Assembly (NCBI GenBank): GCA_022814565.1
Contig: JAKLNG010000002.1
Span: 186,001 to 250,000, forward strand
From: Phaeophleospora eucalypticola
Taxonomy: Eukaryota > Ascomycota > Dothideomycetes > Mycosphaerellales > Mycosphaerellaceae
Length of the DNA stretch: 64,000 nucleotides
Reading direction: 5' to 3'
Shown: one piece after another, positions 10,500 to 20,951 of the stretch
Layout: each line of letters starts with the position of its first letter
Numbering within the stretch: the first letter of the stretch is position 1
Translations under genes and position numbers: made by a program
Notes under the pieces: generated by a model
Databases searched by the model: none
Seen by the model: only the letters and a program-made list of their open reading frames with translations
What the model was told of the DNA's origin: nothing

Positions 10500-12505
10500 T
10501 CAAGCCAGCTCGCGAACCCACTGTGGCAGCTCAGGGGTCTTTTCCCATTGCTGCTTCCATTTTCCTTGCCAGCCATCAACTGTATCTGGCATGGCAAAGA
10601 CTGCAGTCGAAAACCAAGTTGTCGCGCCAGCCTTCAGGTCCGCGTACACAGTAGGCAACGATGTCCGCGGCTCAATCAGATTGCTGTTCGCATCCACATT
10701 GCAAATTCCACCAACACGCTGACTCTCAGGGATGAGCTCTGCGATTCCGGAGACTCCAGCTCGAGAGGCAATCAATGCCTTATTGCCGGATGCGAAAGTG
10801 CCCTCATTGGGTGAGCTCTCAGACATTGCGCCCAGCATTCGACCGTCTTGCACTCTAGTGCCGGCAATTGCAAAGCCGCCTTCGGCACTTTGAAGGTCTC
10901 TTCCAGTCTTGATACAATGGACACGGATGTGCCAGTTGGGATGCTCATCTCCTGGCGGTATGAGCCATGTGCGGACGTGTACATCTTTCCACGGATCCAT
11001 GGTCGAATACAGCACGGGAGCACCATCTCGTTCCAGAATCTCGGCGCTCTCGACGTGTCTTCGCAACTTCCAAATCTCCCCGCCATCATCGCTCAGAGCG
11101 AGAGCGCTTTCGGGAACGAATTGTTCGAGCGTGTAGCCGCCTGTGGGAACGGAGTAGCCGAATGAGGCGCTGTAGGCGAAGTGGCCGTACTTGGCTTGCG
11201 TTGCTTTCAGGGGGTAATGGCATTTCTGCCCGCTTGACAGGAGGAAAGTATGGCCGCCTTTGTGCACCATGATGTGTTTGGGATGCTTCAAGGCTTTGAT
11301 GGCAGGCAAGGGATTCGACACGTTGGTGAATGGATGAGGTTCCTCTGTGCTGCTCCAGAATGGATGGGATTCTGGGACTGCCAGAGCGGCGAAGGCTAGC
11401 ATGCACCAGTACGGGCTTCCGGGGGAGTTGTAGTTCTCCGCCAAGTAATAGTTCGGATAGGTGTATCCGATGTTGAGCATTCCATTTGGCTGGAACATGT
11501 GCGGATGTCTGCTCCACCAGCGGAGATTGCGAAGCAGCAGACCTTTTGCAACACCCCAGCTCAGAGGCGCAGGTGGCTCAACGTCAGCGAAAGCCATGGC
11601 AGACCAGAACGCGATTGTTGCGAAACGATAAGTCAAGCTTCGTCCAAAGGGAATCGTGTGGCCATCGGGGTCCTGGTAGTGCACGAAGTCGAGAGCGTAG
11701 AGCTTGGCACGTCGCTTGTATTCCTCTGCTCGCTTCGGGTCAAACTCTCCAGCTAGCTTAGCATACAGCAGTTGCAGATACTGTATCGCGTACGAGCCGG
11801 AATAGTAGTCCATCTGTGTGTAGCCTGCAGGCCCGTCGTTCGACCATCCGTCGCCTCGATGGAATGTATCCAGATGATCCATGTCGGCCTCAATCCGACT
11901 ATGCGAGTAAGGAGCACCATTCGCCTTCAGGCCGAGATTCGCGAATACTCGGAACCACAACCAGTTGGTGTTTGGCATCTCCTTGTCGTTCATTGATCCA
12001 ATCCACTGAGCGACCTTTTGCTTTCCTTGCTCGGAGAGGGGTTCCCAAAATTGCTTGCCAGCAATCGCGAGGGTGAAGCCGATAGGGCAAGATTCCACCA
12101 TGCGCTGGTCCAGATCCTCCATATTTCCCCAAAACTCCGAGGACTCTGGATCTGTGCCTGACGCAAGGCCCTTCACGAACAGGTGCGTCTTCTTGTATTC
12201 CGAGCCGCCTGCCAGAAGAGGTGCGAGACCCCATAGCGGCCTAGCGAAGCCTTCGATCTGGGCAGCTGTTTCATCGACTGTTCTCTCAATCAGAAGCGGA
12301 ATCCCGGCGAGTAAATGAAGTACTCACATCGTGTCCCAGTGCCACCGACTCTCACTAGAGCACATTCTGGCGAGAAGCCAGCTTCTAGCGAGTCTATTAG
12401 CGAAGCACAAGCATCGACGACATCGCTCCGAGTCTGCAGTGGGTTCTGACAGAAAGGATGAGCTGGAAAGGGCTGGTTTAATTCAGCAATTCTGGCAGTA
12501 GACAT
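10500..12505 (-). CDS. DUF2264 family protein (predicted alpha/alpha-toroid carbohydrate-active enzyme)
   Basis: Two exons (12505-12328 and 12277-10500), with donor GTGAGT and acceptor AACAG, give 651 aa. The start is the ATG at 12505. The N-terminal NPLQTRSDVVDACASLID and RVGGTGTRFDETAAQIEGF, followed by RPLWGLAPLLAGG, are hallmarks of DUF2264. The centre has NTNWLWFRVFANLGL, HRGDGWSNDG and MDYYSGSYAIQYLQLLYA, a helix-rich segment typical of (alpha/alpha)6 folds. The C-terminal third (after about residue 420) is beta-rich. No signal peptide, so intracellular. Bacterial and fungal DUF2264 proteins often sit with pectin or rhamnogalacturonan-type sugar metabolism, which is family knowledge and not shown here. 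The gene converges with the alpha/beta hydrolase that ends 212 nt away. Confidence 0.9.
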
Positions 12506-12944
12506 GTTCAAAAATCAATTCTGTTTGCCACAATGTATTAGCCAATCTGTGTCTTCGGTCTCTAGGCGATCTTGCCTAATACTCACCGATCTATCCGGAA
12601 CTCTGCAAGTTCGAAGCAGGTAATCATCCAAGAGAAGCCTCCCAAAATATACAGAGTCGACCTCCCAACATCGGCAACCGCTTGATGACCCCATTCGGCA
12701 CATCACGTTCCGCCATCGTGTTCCTCCAGCAGCTCATGGGCCGACAGCTGCCCACTTCCGGCTAAATTGATGAGCTGTGGTGGAGGAAGCTGCGCGCTGG
12801 GTGAAAGTTGGAGGCGGATGAGTGCACAGACCCCACGGTAGCCGGCCCGCGCCGCTATTTACACCTGCAAGCAGCAACGGTGTGGGCTTGCATGAAAGTA
12901 AAGACGCGATCAGCATTCCAACCATCGAGCATACTTCCAACAAT
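12506..12944. promoter_or_regulatory. Divergent promoter region (DUF2264 gene / WD40 gene)
   Basis: 439 nt between the ATG of the minus-strand DUF2264 gene and the ATG of the plus-strand WD40 gene. The plus-strand frame is open from 12822, but the first in-frame ATG is at 12945. I see no distinctive binding site. Confidence 0.5.
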
Positions 12945-15605
12945 ATGCCCTCGACGAGGGCGCGCGACAGATCAGAGGCCAGCGCATCACAAGCTCAAGA
13001 ACCATTCTCCTTCCCATCGGACAGCCATTTGCTCATCACCACGCCTCGGCATGTTTTTGCCTGGGACACCGGAGGCGTGCACACCATTTTCAGCAGTCGA
13101 CGAGGTAGCATCATCGCCGCTCGAGAAGCAAAAGATGGCTCAGGCATGCTTGCAGTCGCGAGCAGCAATGTCGTCGTCATGCACGACACCAAGAGGGGCC
13201 AGGAGCAGAGCTGGGGACTGGATCCGCAACGAGAGGAAGTTCGCCATCTGGAATATGCGCCTGACGCCAAGTCGCTTTTCCTGTCTACCACTTCGGACGG
13301 AGCAGTTCAACGATACAGCACGGTGACCTCCAGAATGCTTGGTGAAATGCAAAAGCACGATGCAGCCCCTGTGGCACTAGCAGTCTCTTGCACTGGTCAC
13401 TTGGTCCTCTCGGCATCTCACCAGCCTCCCGTCATATTCCTCAAAAACATGGAACACAACAGCTCTCCCGTGCAACTGCAGCCGAATGCGTCTAGAGCCC
13501 CGGTGTCATGTGCTGTCTTTCATCCCGAAAGGCCGAACATATTTCTGCTTGCGTTTCGAGATGGAACAGTTGCAGCCTATGACTCCACAAGGATTTCCAG
13601 GAACGAGCGTCAATCAGCTTCAGATGGAGAGATCTCGTGTCTACGGAACGTGCATCGGGCTGTCGTAATGGGGGAGGAGAGCTCTCGTCAGCCTACTTTG
13701 GCAGCGCCTGTTGTTGGAGCAGTCTTCCTGCCTGGCTTCAAAACGCGAGCAGTTACGGCAGGTCGCGATGGCAAGTGCAAGATCATCGATTTTGCCAGAG
13801 GCGGCGTCATGGTGAGAACATGGCATGCAAAAGCGCCTCTCACTTCCATCTCGGCGCTGGCTCTCAAACCTCCCCTTGAAAAACAAGACGCTCCTACCGC
13901 TGGGACTCGCAAGCGAGCTTCAGCTTCACACACCATCGGTGGACCAACAAGCACTGACTGCATGATTGCAGTCAGCCGCATCGATGGCCAAGTACATATC
14001 TACGACAGCGTGGGAATACCGCGAGCCCAGAGGACGGTCTGTGCGCAGGAAGAAAGAATTTCGAATGTGGACTGGGTAAAGGGGCCAGCTCCAAGATCAC
14101 TCGACGATGCTTCAGCGAACAGACATTTCAGCGAAGATACCTCAATTAATCTGACACCGAATAAGATAAGCACGAGACAATCTTCTCGGCGCTCAGCATC
14201 CGCAAAGAGGAAGGCAAGCATTGCGCATTCAAGCCCAAAAACTGGACTGGGACTCCCACCAGAGTTGAGGCGAACATCCAATGCGTCACCAAGACAGTTC
14301 ACCTTCCATCCTAATGAGATCGATGCCGACGAGGGGACAGTACGATATACGCCCTCACCAAAGCGAACTCAGGCGGTGCCGCTCGCGGGCGCTGAATACC
14401 ATGATCTCTTCTCTCCAGTGAAGCCGATGGAGCCACTGAAGAGTCCGATTGAGCAGCGTGTCACAAGTCCTCCGCGGACCCGGCCTCGTCTGTCAAGCCA
14501 GACCTTTGTAAAGAGTCCGGACCTCAAGGGCAATGGCAAAGCGCCTGTTTCTGAATCTCGAGGCGCTGTTGTGTCCCCTGCAGCGGAGAGAAAATCCACT
14601 CGTGCGATGCAGGAGCGACCTCATCCCGCTCGAGCACCTACTTTGAAGCCGACACGCCAAGCAACAGTTCAGAAGTCGCCTCTGAACAAGACTAAGAGGC
14701 ATATCACATTCAAGCATGGCGGCGATGGAACTACGCCAAGTTCAGTCACCACGGGCAACTCGAACGCGAGGATTCTGGCTGACCTTCGCACGCTTGCGGC
14801 AGAAGGGCCATCTAATCGAAAACACGGCACACTATCGTCTTATGCTGTTTCTCAGCCCAAGCTTTCAAGCTCTCACGGGGAGGCCGCAGATTCTCAGTCA
14901 GGGCCTCCAAAGGCTGCTCAGACATTTGAAGCGACGCCTTTCCCGGCCGAACCAGACACGAGCAACATTGGAGACGCTAACGAAGACATATGGCTCACAT
15001 CATCGACGGACTCCGCTCCACAGAATGTGTCGAGAGCAAGAAGGACTCAACCAGCTAGAGTAGCCAAACAGTCTCCAGGATCGATAGAAAACAAGGCGCA
15101 CAACCAACGTACACAAGCATCTTGTCAAGCGGATGGGTCTACAGAAGAGGAGATGTTTGCCACAGCTGCATCTCGAATGTCACCCAATACCGGAGCATTC
15201 TCACCAACCTCCAGAGAAGTACGAGACTTATTTCCAAGAACGTCATCGCTTTCTCCTCGACAACGGAAAAGCCCGAAGAGGAGTCCGCAACGGAGAAAAC
15301 CGCTCAGAGAAGCGACGCTCACGTCCATGGCTGTTAACGGCGCCTTTGGACGACGTCCGAAGAGTCCTTGGGCCCGAGCGAAAGCTGAAAAAGGTGCAAA
15401 GTCGATTCAAATCCGTGAAGATCCTCCGCCCGTCATCCCTGGATCTCTACAAAGGAGTGACGGTTTTGCGTGCTTGAGCTGCCCTGAAACTAAAGCGAGA
15501 GTGCATGCTCTGGAAGGCGAAGTTGCTCACCTGAAGGGAGAGGTGCTAGCTCTAAAGGCAATCTTACGTCGGAATGGTCTGCCGTTCCAAGCTGGTTTTC
15601 GCTAG
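12945..15605 (+). CDS. WD40-repeat protein with disordered middle and C-terminal coiled coil; possible NEDD1/GCP-WD-like
   Basis: A single exon of 886 aa. Residues about 25-380 contain WD40-type blades: HLLITTPRHVFAWD, GMLAVASSNVVVMHDT, SLFLSTTSDGAVQRY, HLVLSASHQPPVIFLK, NIFLLAFRDGTVAAYD, TRAVTAGRDGKCKIID and CMIAVSRIDGQVHIYD. The stretch about 390-830 is Ser/Pro/Arg-rich with many SP/TP sites (for example SPKRT, KSPNL-like and PRQRKSPKR) and looks disordered and CDK-regulated. The last 40 residues hold two cysteines (CLSC) and a heptad helix (ALEGEVAHLKGEVLALKAIL). One N-terminal propeller, a phosphosite-rich middle and a short C-terminal coiled coil is the plan of NEDD1/GCP-WD, the gamma-tubulin recruitment factor. 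That identity is an inference from architecture only. Confidence 0.8.
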   Translation: MPSTRARDRSEASASQAQEPFSFPSDSHLLITTPRHVFAWDTGGVHTIFSSRRGSIIAAREAKDGSGMLAVASSNVVVMHDTKRGQEQSWGLDPQREEVRHLEYAPDAKSLFLSTTSDGAVQRYSTVTSRMLGEMQKHDAAPVALAVSCTGHLVLSASHQPPVIFLKNMEHNSSPVQLQPNASRAPVSCAVFHPERPNIFLLAFRDGTVAAYDSTRISRNERQSASDGEISCLRNVHRAVVMGEESSRQPTLAAPVVGAVFLPGFKTRAVTAGRDGKCKIIDFARGGVMVRTWHAKAPLTSISALALKPPLEKQDAPTAGTRKRASASHTIGGPTSTDCMIAVSRIDGQVHIYDSVGIPRAQRTVCAQEERISNVDWVKGPAPRSLDDASANRHFSEDTSINLTPNKISTRQSSRRSASAKRKASIAHSSPKTGLGLPPELRRTSNASPRQFTFHPNEIDADEGTVRYTPSPKRTQAVPLAGAEYHDLFSPVKPMEPLKSPIEQRVTSPPRTRPRLSSQTFVKSPDLKGNGKAPVSESRGAVVSPAAERKSTRAMQERPHPARAPTLKPTRQATVQKSPLNKTKRHITFKHGGDGTTPSSVTTGNSNARILADLRTLAAEGPSNRKHGTLSSYAVSQPKLSSSHGEAADSQSGPPKAAQTFEATPFPAEPDTSNIGDANEDIWLTSSTDSAPQNVSRARRTQPARVAKQSPGSIENKAHNQRTQASCQADGSTEEEMFATAASRMSPNTGAFSPTSREVRDLFPRTSSLSPRQRKSPKRSPQRRKPLREATLTSMAVNGAFGRRPKSPWARAKAEKGAKSIQIREDPPPVIPGSLQRSDGFACLSCPETKARVHALEGEVAHLKGEVLALKAILRRNGLPFQAGFR

Positions 15606-15797
15606 AGAAGGCCATCTTACAGGTCAAGCTTGGTTCGTGCATGGGGAATCGCTGTTTTGAAGATCGAAATTTGAATTCTTAGCGAGGCGTTAAGGGAGCG
15701 CTGTCATGACCTTGGATATACCCATGTAGACTCCTTCCCAATGTGCATGCATGTCGTGCTCCTATGAACATCAAAATGTCGCTGCATTACACCTTTC

Positions 15798-17608
15798 TCA
15801 TAGTGTCTCTTTGTGCGCCAGCTCTGTCCTCTTCTCTGCGTCCGCACTGTTCCCTGACGAGACTCTTCCCAGCTCCGCCTGGTCAATCGACCGATTCCTC
15901 GCAGCAGCCAAACTTGCAGCTCGCGGGTTGACAGAACTCTGTCTACGCACTTCTTGCTCCTCCCTTTCAATGAACTCCATAGGCCGCTTCGAAGATGTCG
16001 CACTCTTGTCCCCGAACACAAGCAAGCCAGGCTGGTCCCGGAAATAGCTATCCAGATCTTCGAGCGTCCGTCCTGCGGTCTCGGGGTAGAAGAAGTAAAC
16101 CGTCGGCACGAAAGAGAAGTTCAGAACAGTCCAGATAATATAAAACTTCCATCCAAGATTCCGAATCCCAGTAGGAGTGATCTCAACCACCATGAAATTA
16201 AAAATCCAATTCGTAGCCGTACCTAACGCCGCCCCCTTATTCCTCATCGCCAGCGAATTGATCTCCGCCGGGTACAGCCACGGAACTCCCTGGAATCCGA
16301 TGCCGAAGAAGACGTAGTACAGGAAAAAGAACGCCACGCTGGCGGAGGCGACTTCGGTTTGGTGCGGGTAGCCGGGCTTGTCGGCGTAGCGCAGACAAAC
16401 GGTGATGATGAGGTAGCAGAAGCATTGGCCTGCGGCGGCGTACATGAGCATTTTGCGGCGGCCCCAGCGTTCGACGTTGGGGATTCCGATGAAGGAGAAG
16501 AGGAGGTAGCTGACGCTGTTGCAGGCGGCGAGGAGGCGGGCCATGCGGTTGTCGAAGCCGACGGATTCGATGAGGACGGTCGGGAGGTAGTACGAAGTGA
16601 CATTGATGCCTGTAAGACGAAGAGTGCAAAGTTAGAGTGCGTTCATCAAAGTGATAGTGTCGTTCTAGTGGCCGTCTGTGGCTCCGGGCTTACTCACCTG
16701 ATAGCTGCTGCATCGCTTGCGCACCCATTCCAAGAATCACTCGCCTCAGAGTGCAAGATCCAGCCTCGGTGCCCTTCTTCCCACGAACCAAGTCTCGAAT
16801 GCGAACCGAGTGCTCCCGTTCATAGGCCGTCGAATACTTGATCTCATTGAGCTCAGTCTGAACATACGGATCCGCGATCTCAGTGCCCTCAATATCGGCC
16901 AGAATCTGTTCTGCCTCTTCAACGCGGTCCTTTTGCACAAGCCAACGAGGCGACTCCGGAAGCCAAGGTACAGTAGCGAAGAGGATGACGATGAAGATGA
17001 ATTGGAGAGCGAGAGGCACTCTCCAAGCGACTCCTCCAGGCAGGTAGGAAAAGCCAAAAGTCACCCAATTCGACAAGCTGAAGCCGGCAATGTTGAGGAT
17101 CAACTCGATGACGATCAGCTTGCCTCTCCATGCAGCCTTACTCGTCTCGGCCTGCCAAGGAGGTGCAGTGGATGTGTTGATGCCGTTGCCAATGCCTCCA
17201 ACAATCCGACCCACGGTCATTTGCGGAACACCGTATGCCGTGATTTGCAGGAGAGCACCGATACTCATAATTGTAGTTCCAAGCAGTACACTCTTCTTTC
17301 TCCCCAGGATATCTCCAATGAAGTAGGCCAGGATAGCACCGAAGAAACATCCGATATCGTAGATGGCCGTGACGGTTCCGAGTAGAGAGCTGTTGTCGCC
17401 GAGATTCAGTTGGTCTAGGAAATCCTGTGTCACAACGACGCCTCCAAAGACTCCCTGATCGTATCTGGTGAGTGGATCGTCAGTGAATGCTTCACATGCA
17501 ATGCTTGAATACGCAGCCTTACCCAAAGAGCGTCATGTCAGTACCGCAGGCGACGGTGACCCAAAAGGTCAGCCAGCCTCCGCGTAGGCCAAAGTAGCGG
17601 TCCTTCAT
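15798..17608 (-). CDS. MFS sugar (hexose-type) transporter
   Basis: Three exons (17608-17523, 17464-16698, 16609-15798), with introns GTAAGG..ACCAG and GTGAGT..TACAG, give 554 aa with 12 TM segments. Signature motifs of the sugar porter family are present in order: TLFGYDQGVFGG in TM1, GDILGRKKS after TM2, VGRIVGGIGNGI, PESPRWLVQ after TM6, QQLSGINVTSYY in TM7, ERWGRRKML, and PETAGRTLEDLD after TM12. The C-terminal tail (about 75 aa) is cytosolic and rich in S, R and E. The plasma membrane is the expected location; the substrate (hexose, disaccharide or other) cannot be assigned. Three CreA-like hexamers lie about 710 nt upstream and suggest glucose control. Confidence 0.93.
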
Positions 17609-18993
17609 GTTGGATACCTCAGCGATCACTGTTCGATGCTAAGTCAAGGTCGAAGATCCGTGAGGTCGTACAGCAAGACAATTAGCAAGGGTGAGGCCGC
17701 ATCTTATATGCTAGCCACAATGCGAGGGAGCACTGCACTGTCACTTCAGATGCGTGCATCACTCGGAGCGCCGGCCATAGCAGGGCACGACGCTCGGATC
17801 GCATGCCTACCAATCACCATAGCATTGGGAGTCTGCGTCGAATTGATACACTAGTGCAGGCACCATGACGACCTTCTACACGCACTCCGCGTACCCCAGC
17901 GCGGAGACGAGAGCCATAGAGGAAGACGGCGGCCGAATGCTCGGTGGCGTCTCGGTGGTATTCTTCGAGAAGAACTTGGTACGAAGGTGCCGTCATGCAG
18001 GGCGCTCGGACTGCCAGGAGGTGTATAGTGAGGCTGATCCCGCCAAGCTTTCCTGGTTCTCGAAGACTTCCTGGCAACTGACGGCTGGCGCGGCTGTAGA
18101 CGGCTGTAGATGGTCCCTTTCGCATCGCTTCCTTCTGCAACAAGACGCTCCATTGCTACTGTCTTCAACTGAGAGGCTGTCCTTGGGCCGCAGGATCAGA
18201 CTGCGTCGCGTGAGTACAGCGTCAAACCCCGCAAGTGAAGACGCCGCTTCGGACCAGATTAACGAATGACATCGGCCCAGCGTGCCGCAAGAAGGCCCGT
18301 TAGTGCAAGGAACAGTTCTGGGGTGAATCTGGGGTGTCTGGAGACTCGTGCCACGACCCACAAGCATGTGACGGCTCGCTCACCATCGTTCTTGTTTTGC
18401 GAAGCACCACATTAGTTCTAATCCAAGTCTCGGACGACGGACTTCTCGATGACCCCAGACCTCAACCCGGTATCAGTTTGTCATCACTCTCTTCAGGTCT
18501 TTGCATCAAAGTGCACAAGTTCAAGGTAAAGAAATTAGCAAGAACAGAGTGCCATCGCCACGTAGTGCCCCCAGTGCTGGGACCTGATATATATCTACCA
18601 CGTCTTGCATTTCCAAGGAATGGAAAGCACGACAAAATGGGCCTTGGAGATTGCCAGTGTCATATCCGATGCCGAGACCCGGTTCACGATGCCCGACGGC
18701 CCATCTACGGAGGAGAGCAGACTGTCGTCAGCCAGAGACCAAATGCATCATCACTCCGGTCGCGCTTTCACAACAGGCCATTCTCCGTGGCCCTTCGCAT
18801 AGGCCCGAGTCCTGCAAGGATCCTCTTTTGGCAGTCATTTGCGTCAAATCACTTGCATTGACATTATTGTGTCCCTGGTGGCCTTTCAAGCACTGGTACA
18901 GGAGCTCCGGCGACACATTCGCCTTACGGTGAGGAGTTTCTGGTGAGTTCAGTGTCTTGGTGGATCAGATTCTGAATCGGCTCGTACTTTCCG
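17609..18993. other. Intergenic: long promoter of the sugar transporter
   Basis: 1,385 nt with no convincing gene on either strand. It holds the CreA-like cluster and ends at the stop of the next minus-strand gene. Short frames overlap and lack motifs. Confidence 0.55.
18318..18343 (+). promoter_or_regulatory. Cluster of three CreA/Mig1-type hexamers
   Basis: CTGGGG at 18318-18323, CTGGGG at 18329-18334 and CTGGAG at 18338-18343 all fit the SYGGRG consensus bound by CreA, the glucose repressor of filamentous fungi. All three are on the same strand within 26 nt. They are about 710 nt upstream of the start codon of the sugar transporter. Single sites are common by chance; the close spacing is what makes this worth noting. 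Confidence 0.4.
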
Positions 18994-20262
18994 TCAAGTC
19001 GCAAGTCCCCCTCCAGGCCTCGATATACTAATTCCTGCTAAGGCGGCTCCAAGTTGTCCATAATCAGCAAGCCTTTTGCGACCAAAGACTTGCACTGCCT
19101 CGCCGCGAGGCCACACAAACCACCCCATGTGTACTGTGAAGTATCCCAAGGCGGCGAAAGAAGTACCCGAGACCAGCAGTAAAGCCTGCAAATTCCTCTG
19201 CAGGAATGAGAAAGGTTTGGCGTGCGATATTCGAAGCTGATCTGATGTGCCGAATAACGGGAGTTGGTCTCTTATGCCGCAGTATATCTCATCCGCAGTT
19301 TGAGAGAAATTCGAGGCTGCAGAGGCTCTCCATGGGAGAGACCGCTTCTCAATGCGATCGCCCGACTGCTGTGTTTGGAGCGCAACAACTTCTTCCACGT
19401 TTGTCTCCAGCCCCAATGTCTTATGCATGCGTTCAATGTAGTCTGCCAATTTCGTGTACTTCCGGCGCAACGTCGATGCAAGCCAGTCCTGAGGCAATTT
19501 GGGATACAGCATCAGACTCAGATAGCCATACAACAAGCAGTCCACTGCCGTCGCATCCTGTCTACCAAGCATATACTCGTCATCTCCCAGCAAATCTTGC
19601 AAAGGCTCGAAGAAATTATCCGCCAAGGCATGAAGCTTGAACACCGCAGCATGCTCTGGTCGCTGCAACAGACTTCGCAATGTATCCTTTCGCGGCAATA
19701 TCAAGCTCGCTCTTTTCTGTGTCTCGGCCTCAAATGCCTGCTCTTTCCCAACTGCCTCGAAGCCTGGAGGTCTGTTGCTCATGTCTTCGTGCACATTGTC
19801 CACGTCGATGCTCGAGATTCCCAGATGCTCTGTTCGCTTTCGCGCCGCAGCGCGTCTTTGCGGCGGGATGATGTAGTTCGCATGCCATGGCAGTATCTTG
19901 GTGAATGCCGGTCGCGTAGCGAGACGATAGTGGTCGAAGCCGACGTAGAGGGAGATATCGAGGAGCGTTGGCGCGGAGTTTTCGACGAAGGAGGAGATGG
20001 CGAGCGAGTCTGCGCGTTGTTGAGGATCTAGTATGGTGTGTTCGTCTGCGATCCGCTTATTCGCGAGATGTCTGACGATGTTGCTGAAGCCTGATATTCG
20101 AGTTCGGCCGTCGATCAAATGTGGTAGTCGATGCGTCTGGCTGTGGGATGGAATGATTTCGTAGTCGTCCTTTACGCGCAGTTGAAGCAGCGCGACTGCT
20201 GCATTACATTCAGCGTCGATTGATGCCAGCCCAAAGGCCGGGCCCAGCACAAAAAGCTGCAT
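18994..20262 (-). CDS. sam37: Metaxin/Sam37-type subunit of the mitochondrial outer-membrane sorting machinery
   Basis: A single exon of 422 aa from the ATG at 20262. In-frame ATGs at 20283 and 20337 exist, but MQLFVLGPAFGL matches where the family begins. The N-terminal thioredoxin-like half of the GST fold has GPAFGLASIDAEC, then HRLPHLIDGRTRISGFSNIVRHLA, the substrate-site-like segment of Sam37/metaxin. The C-terminal GST helical half contains EYMLGRQDATAVDCLLYGYLSL, the most conserved metaxin block. Near the end, LLLVSGTSFAALGYFTVHMGWF is a candidate membrane anchor. In yeast, Sam37 works with Sam50 and Sam35 to insert beta-barrel proteins in the outer membrane. Identification as Sam37 rather than another metaxin relative rests on length and the single C-terminal hydrophobic stretch. 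Confidence 0.85.
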   Translation of the reverse strand: MQLFVLGPAFGLASIDAECNAAVALLQLRVKDDYEIIPSHSQTHRLPHLIDGRTRISGFSNIVRHLANKRIADEHTILDPQQRADSLAISSFVENSAPTLLDISLYVGFDHYRLATRPAFTKILPWHANYIIPPQRRAAARKRTEHLGISSIDVDNVHEDMSNRPPGFEAVGKEQAFEAETQKRASLILPRKDTLRSLLQRPEHAAVFKLHALADNFFEPLQDLLGDDEYMLGRQDATAVDCLLYGYLSLMLYPKLPQDWLASTLRRKYTKLADYIERMHKTLGLETNVEEVVALQTQQSGDRIEKRSLPWRASAASNFSQTADEIYCGIRDQLPLFGTSDQLRISHAKPFSFLQRNLQALLLVSGTSFAALGYFTVHMGWFVWPRGEAVQVFGRKRLADYGQLGAALAGISISRPGGGLAT

Positions 20263-20951
20263 TTGTTGGGGAATGTTTTGCATGTAGAACAGCCTCCATC
20301 GATCACATGTAAAACTCCAGGAGCTCTCAAAGCGCATGACTCGCTAGCGTTGGTGGTGCCTGCTATTACTCACATGAGCACAGACCAGTCTTGTGGTATA
20401 AGACTTGCCAATTCTCACGGTCATTCCTTGTTCCTTTTCCTCTCCTCACGTCTAAATGCAGGGGCGTTACGCACATCAGTGAGGACCTCGTCCGAGATTG
20501 CGTTGTTGCTATTTGCGAACTAGCAAGACCATGCTGTTGCCGGCTATTACTGTCGACGACGAATTTTTGGCATCTCTTCAAGTTTGATTACAACTTGATG
20601 TTTTCACCAACCTATCCAGCTCTTGGCTGGTATTTGGAGAAGAGCTAGGGTATTGATCTTCATTATGAAAAAGAAGGGCATGCCCTATAGAGCCGATGTA
20701 GATGATCTTCGCCGTCGCCGCGGTCCACTTTCGCGCACCAATGACAGCTGAGCGAGTTATGGTTTTCCCGGAGCGCCACCAAATCCTGTACCTCACTTCA
20801 CGCACCATTCGGAAAATAACAACGCCCCTTCCTGCATCTGCATCATCTTCATATGTACATATAATTGGGGGTACGATGCAATTAATGCGGCATCAACTAA
20901 TTTGATGGCTTGCGAGATGCCATCGTCTCATTCTACCCCACAGCTCGGACA
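20263..20951. promoter_or_regulatory. Bidirectional promoter between sam37-type gene and GT31-type gene
   Basis: 689 nt between divergent start codons. AT-rich stretches lie around 20580-20650 and 20810-20900. No known motif identified. Confidence 0.5.
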
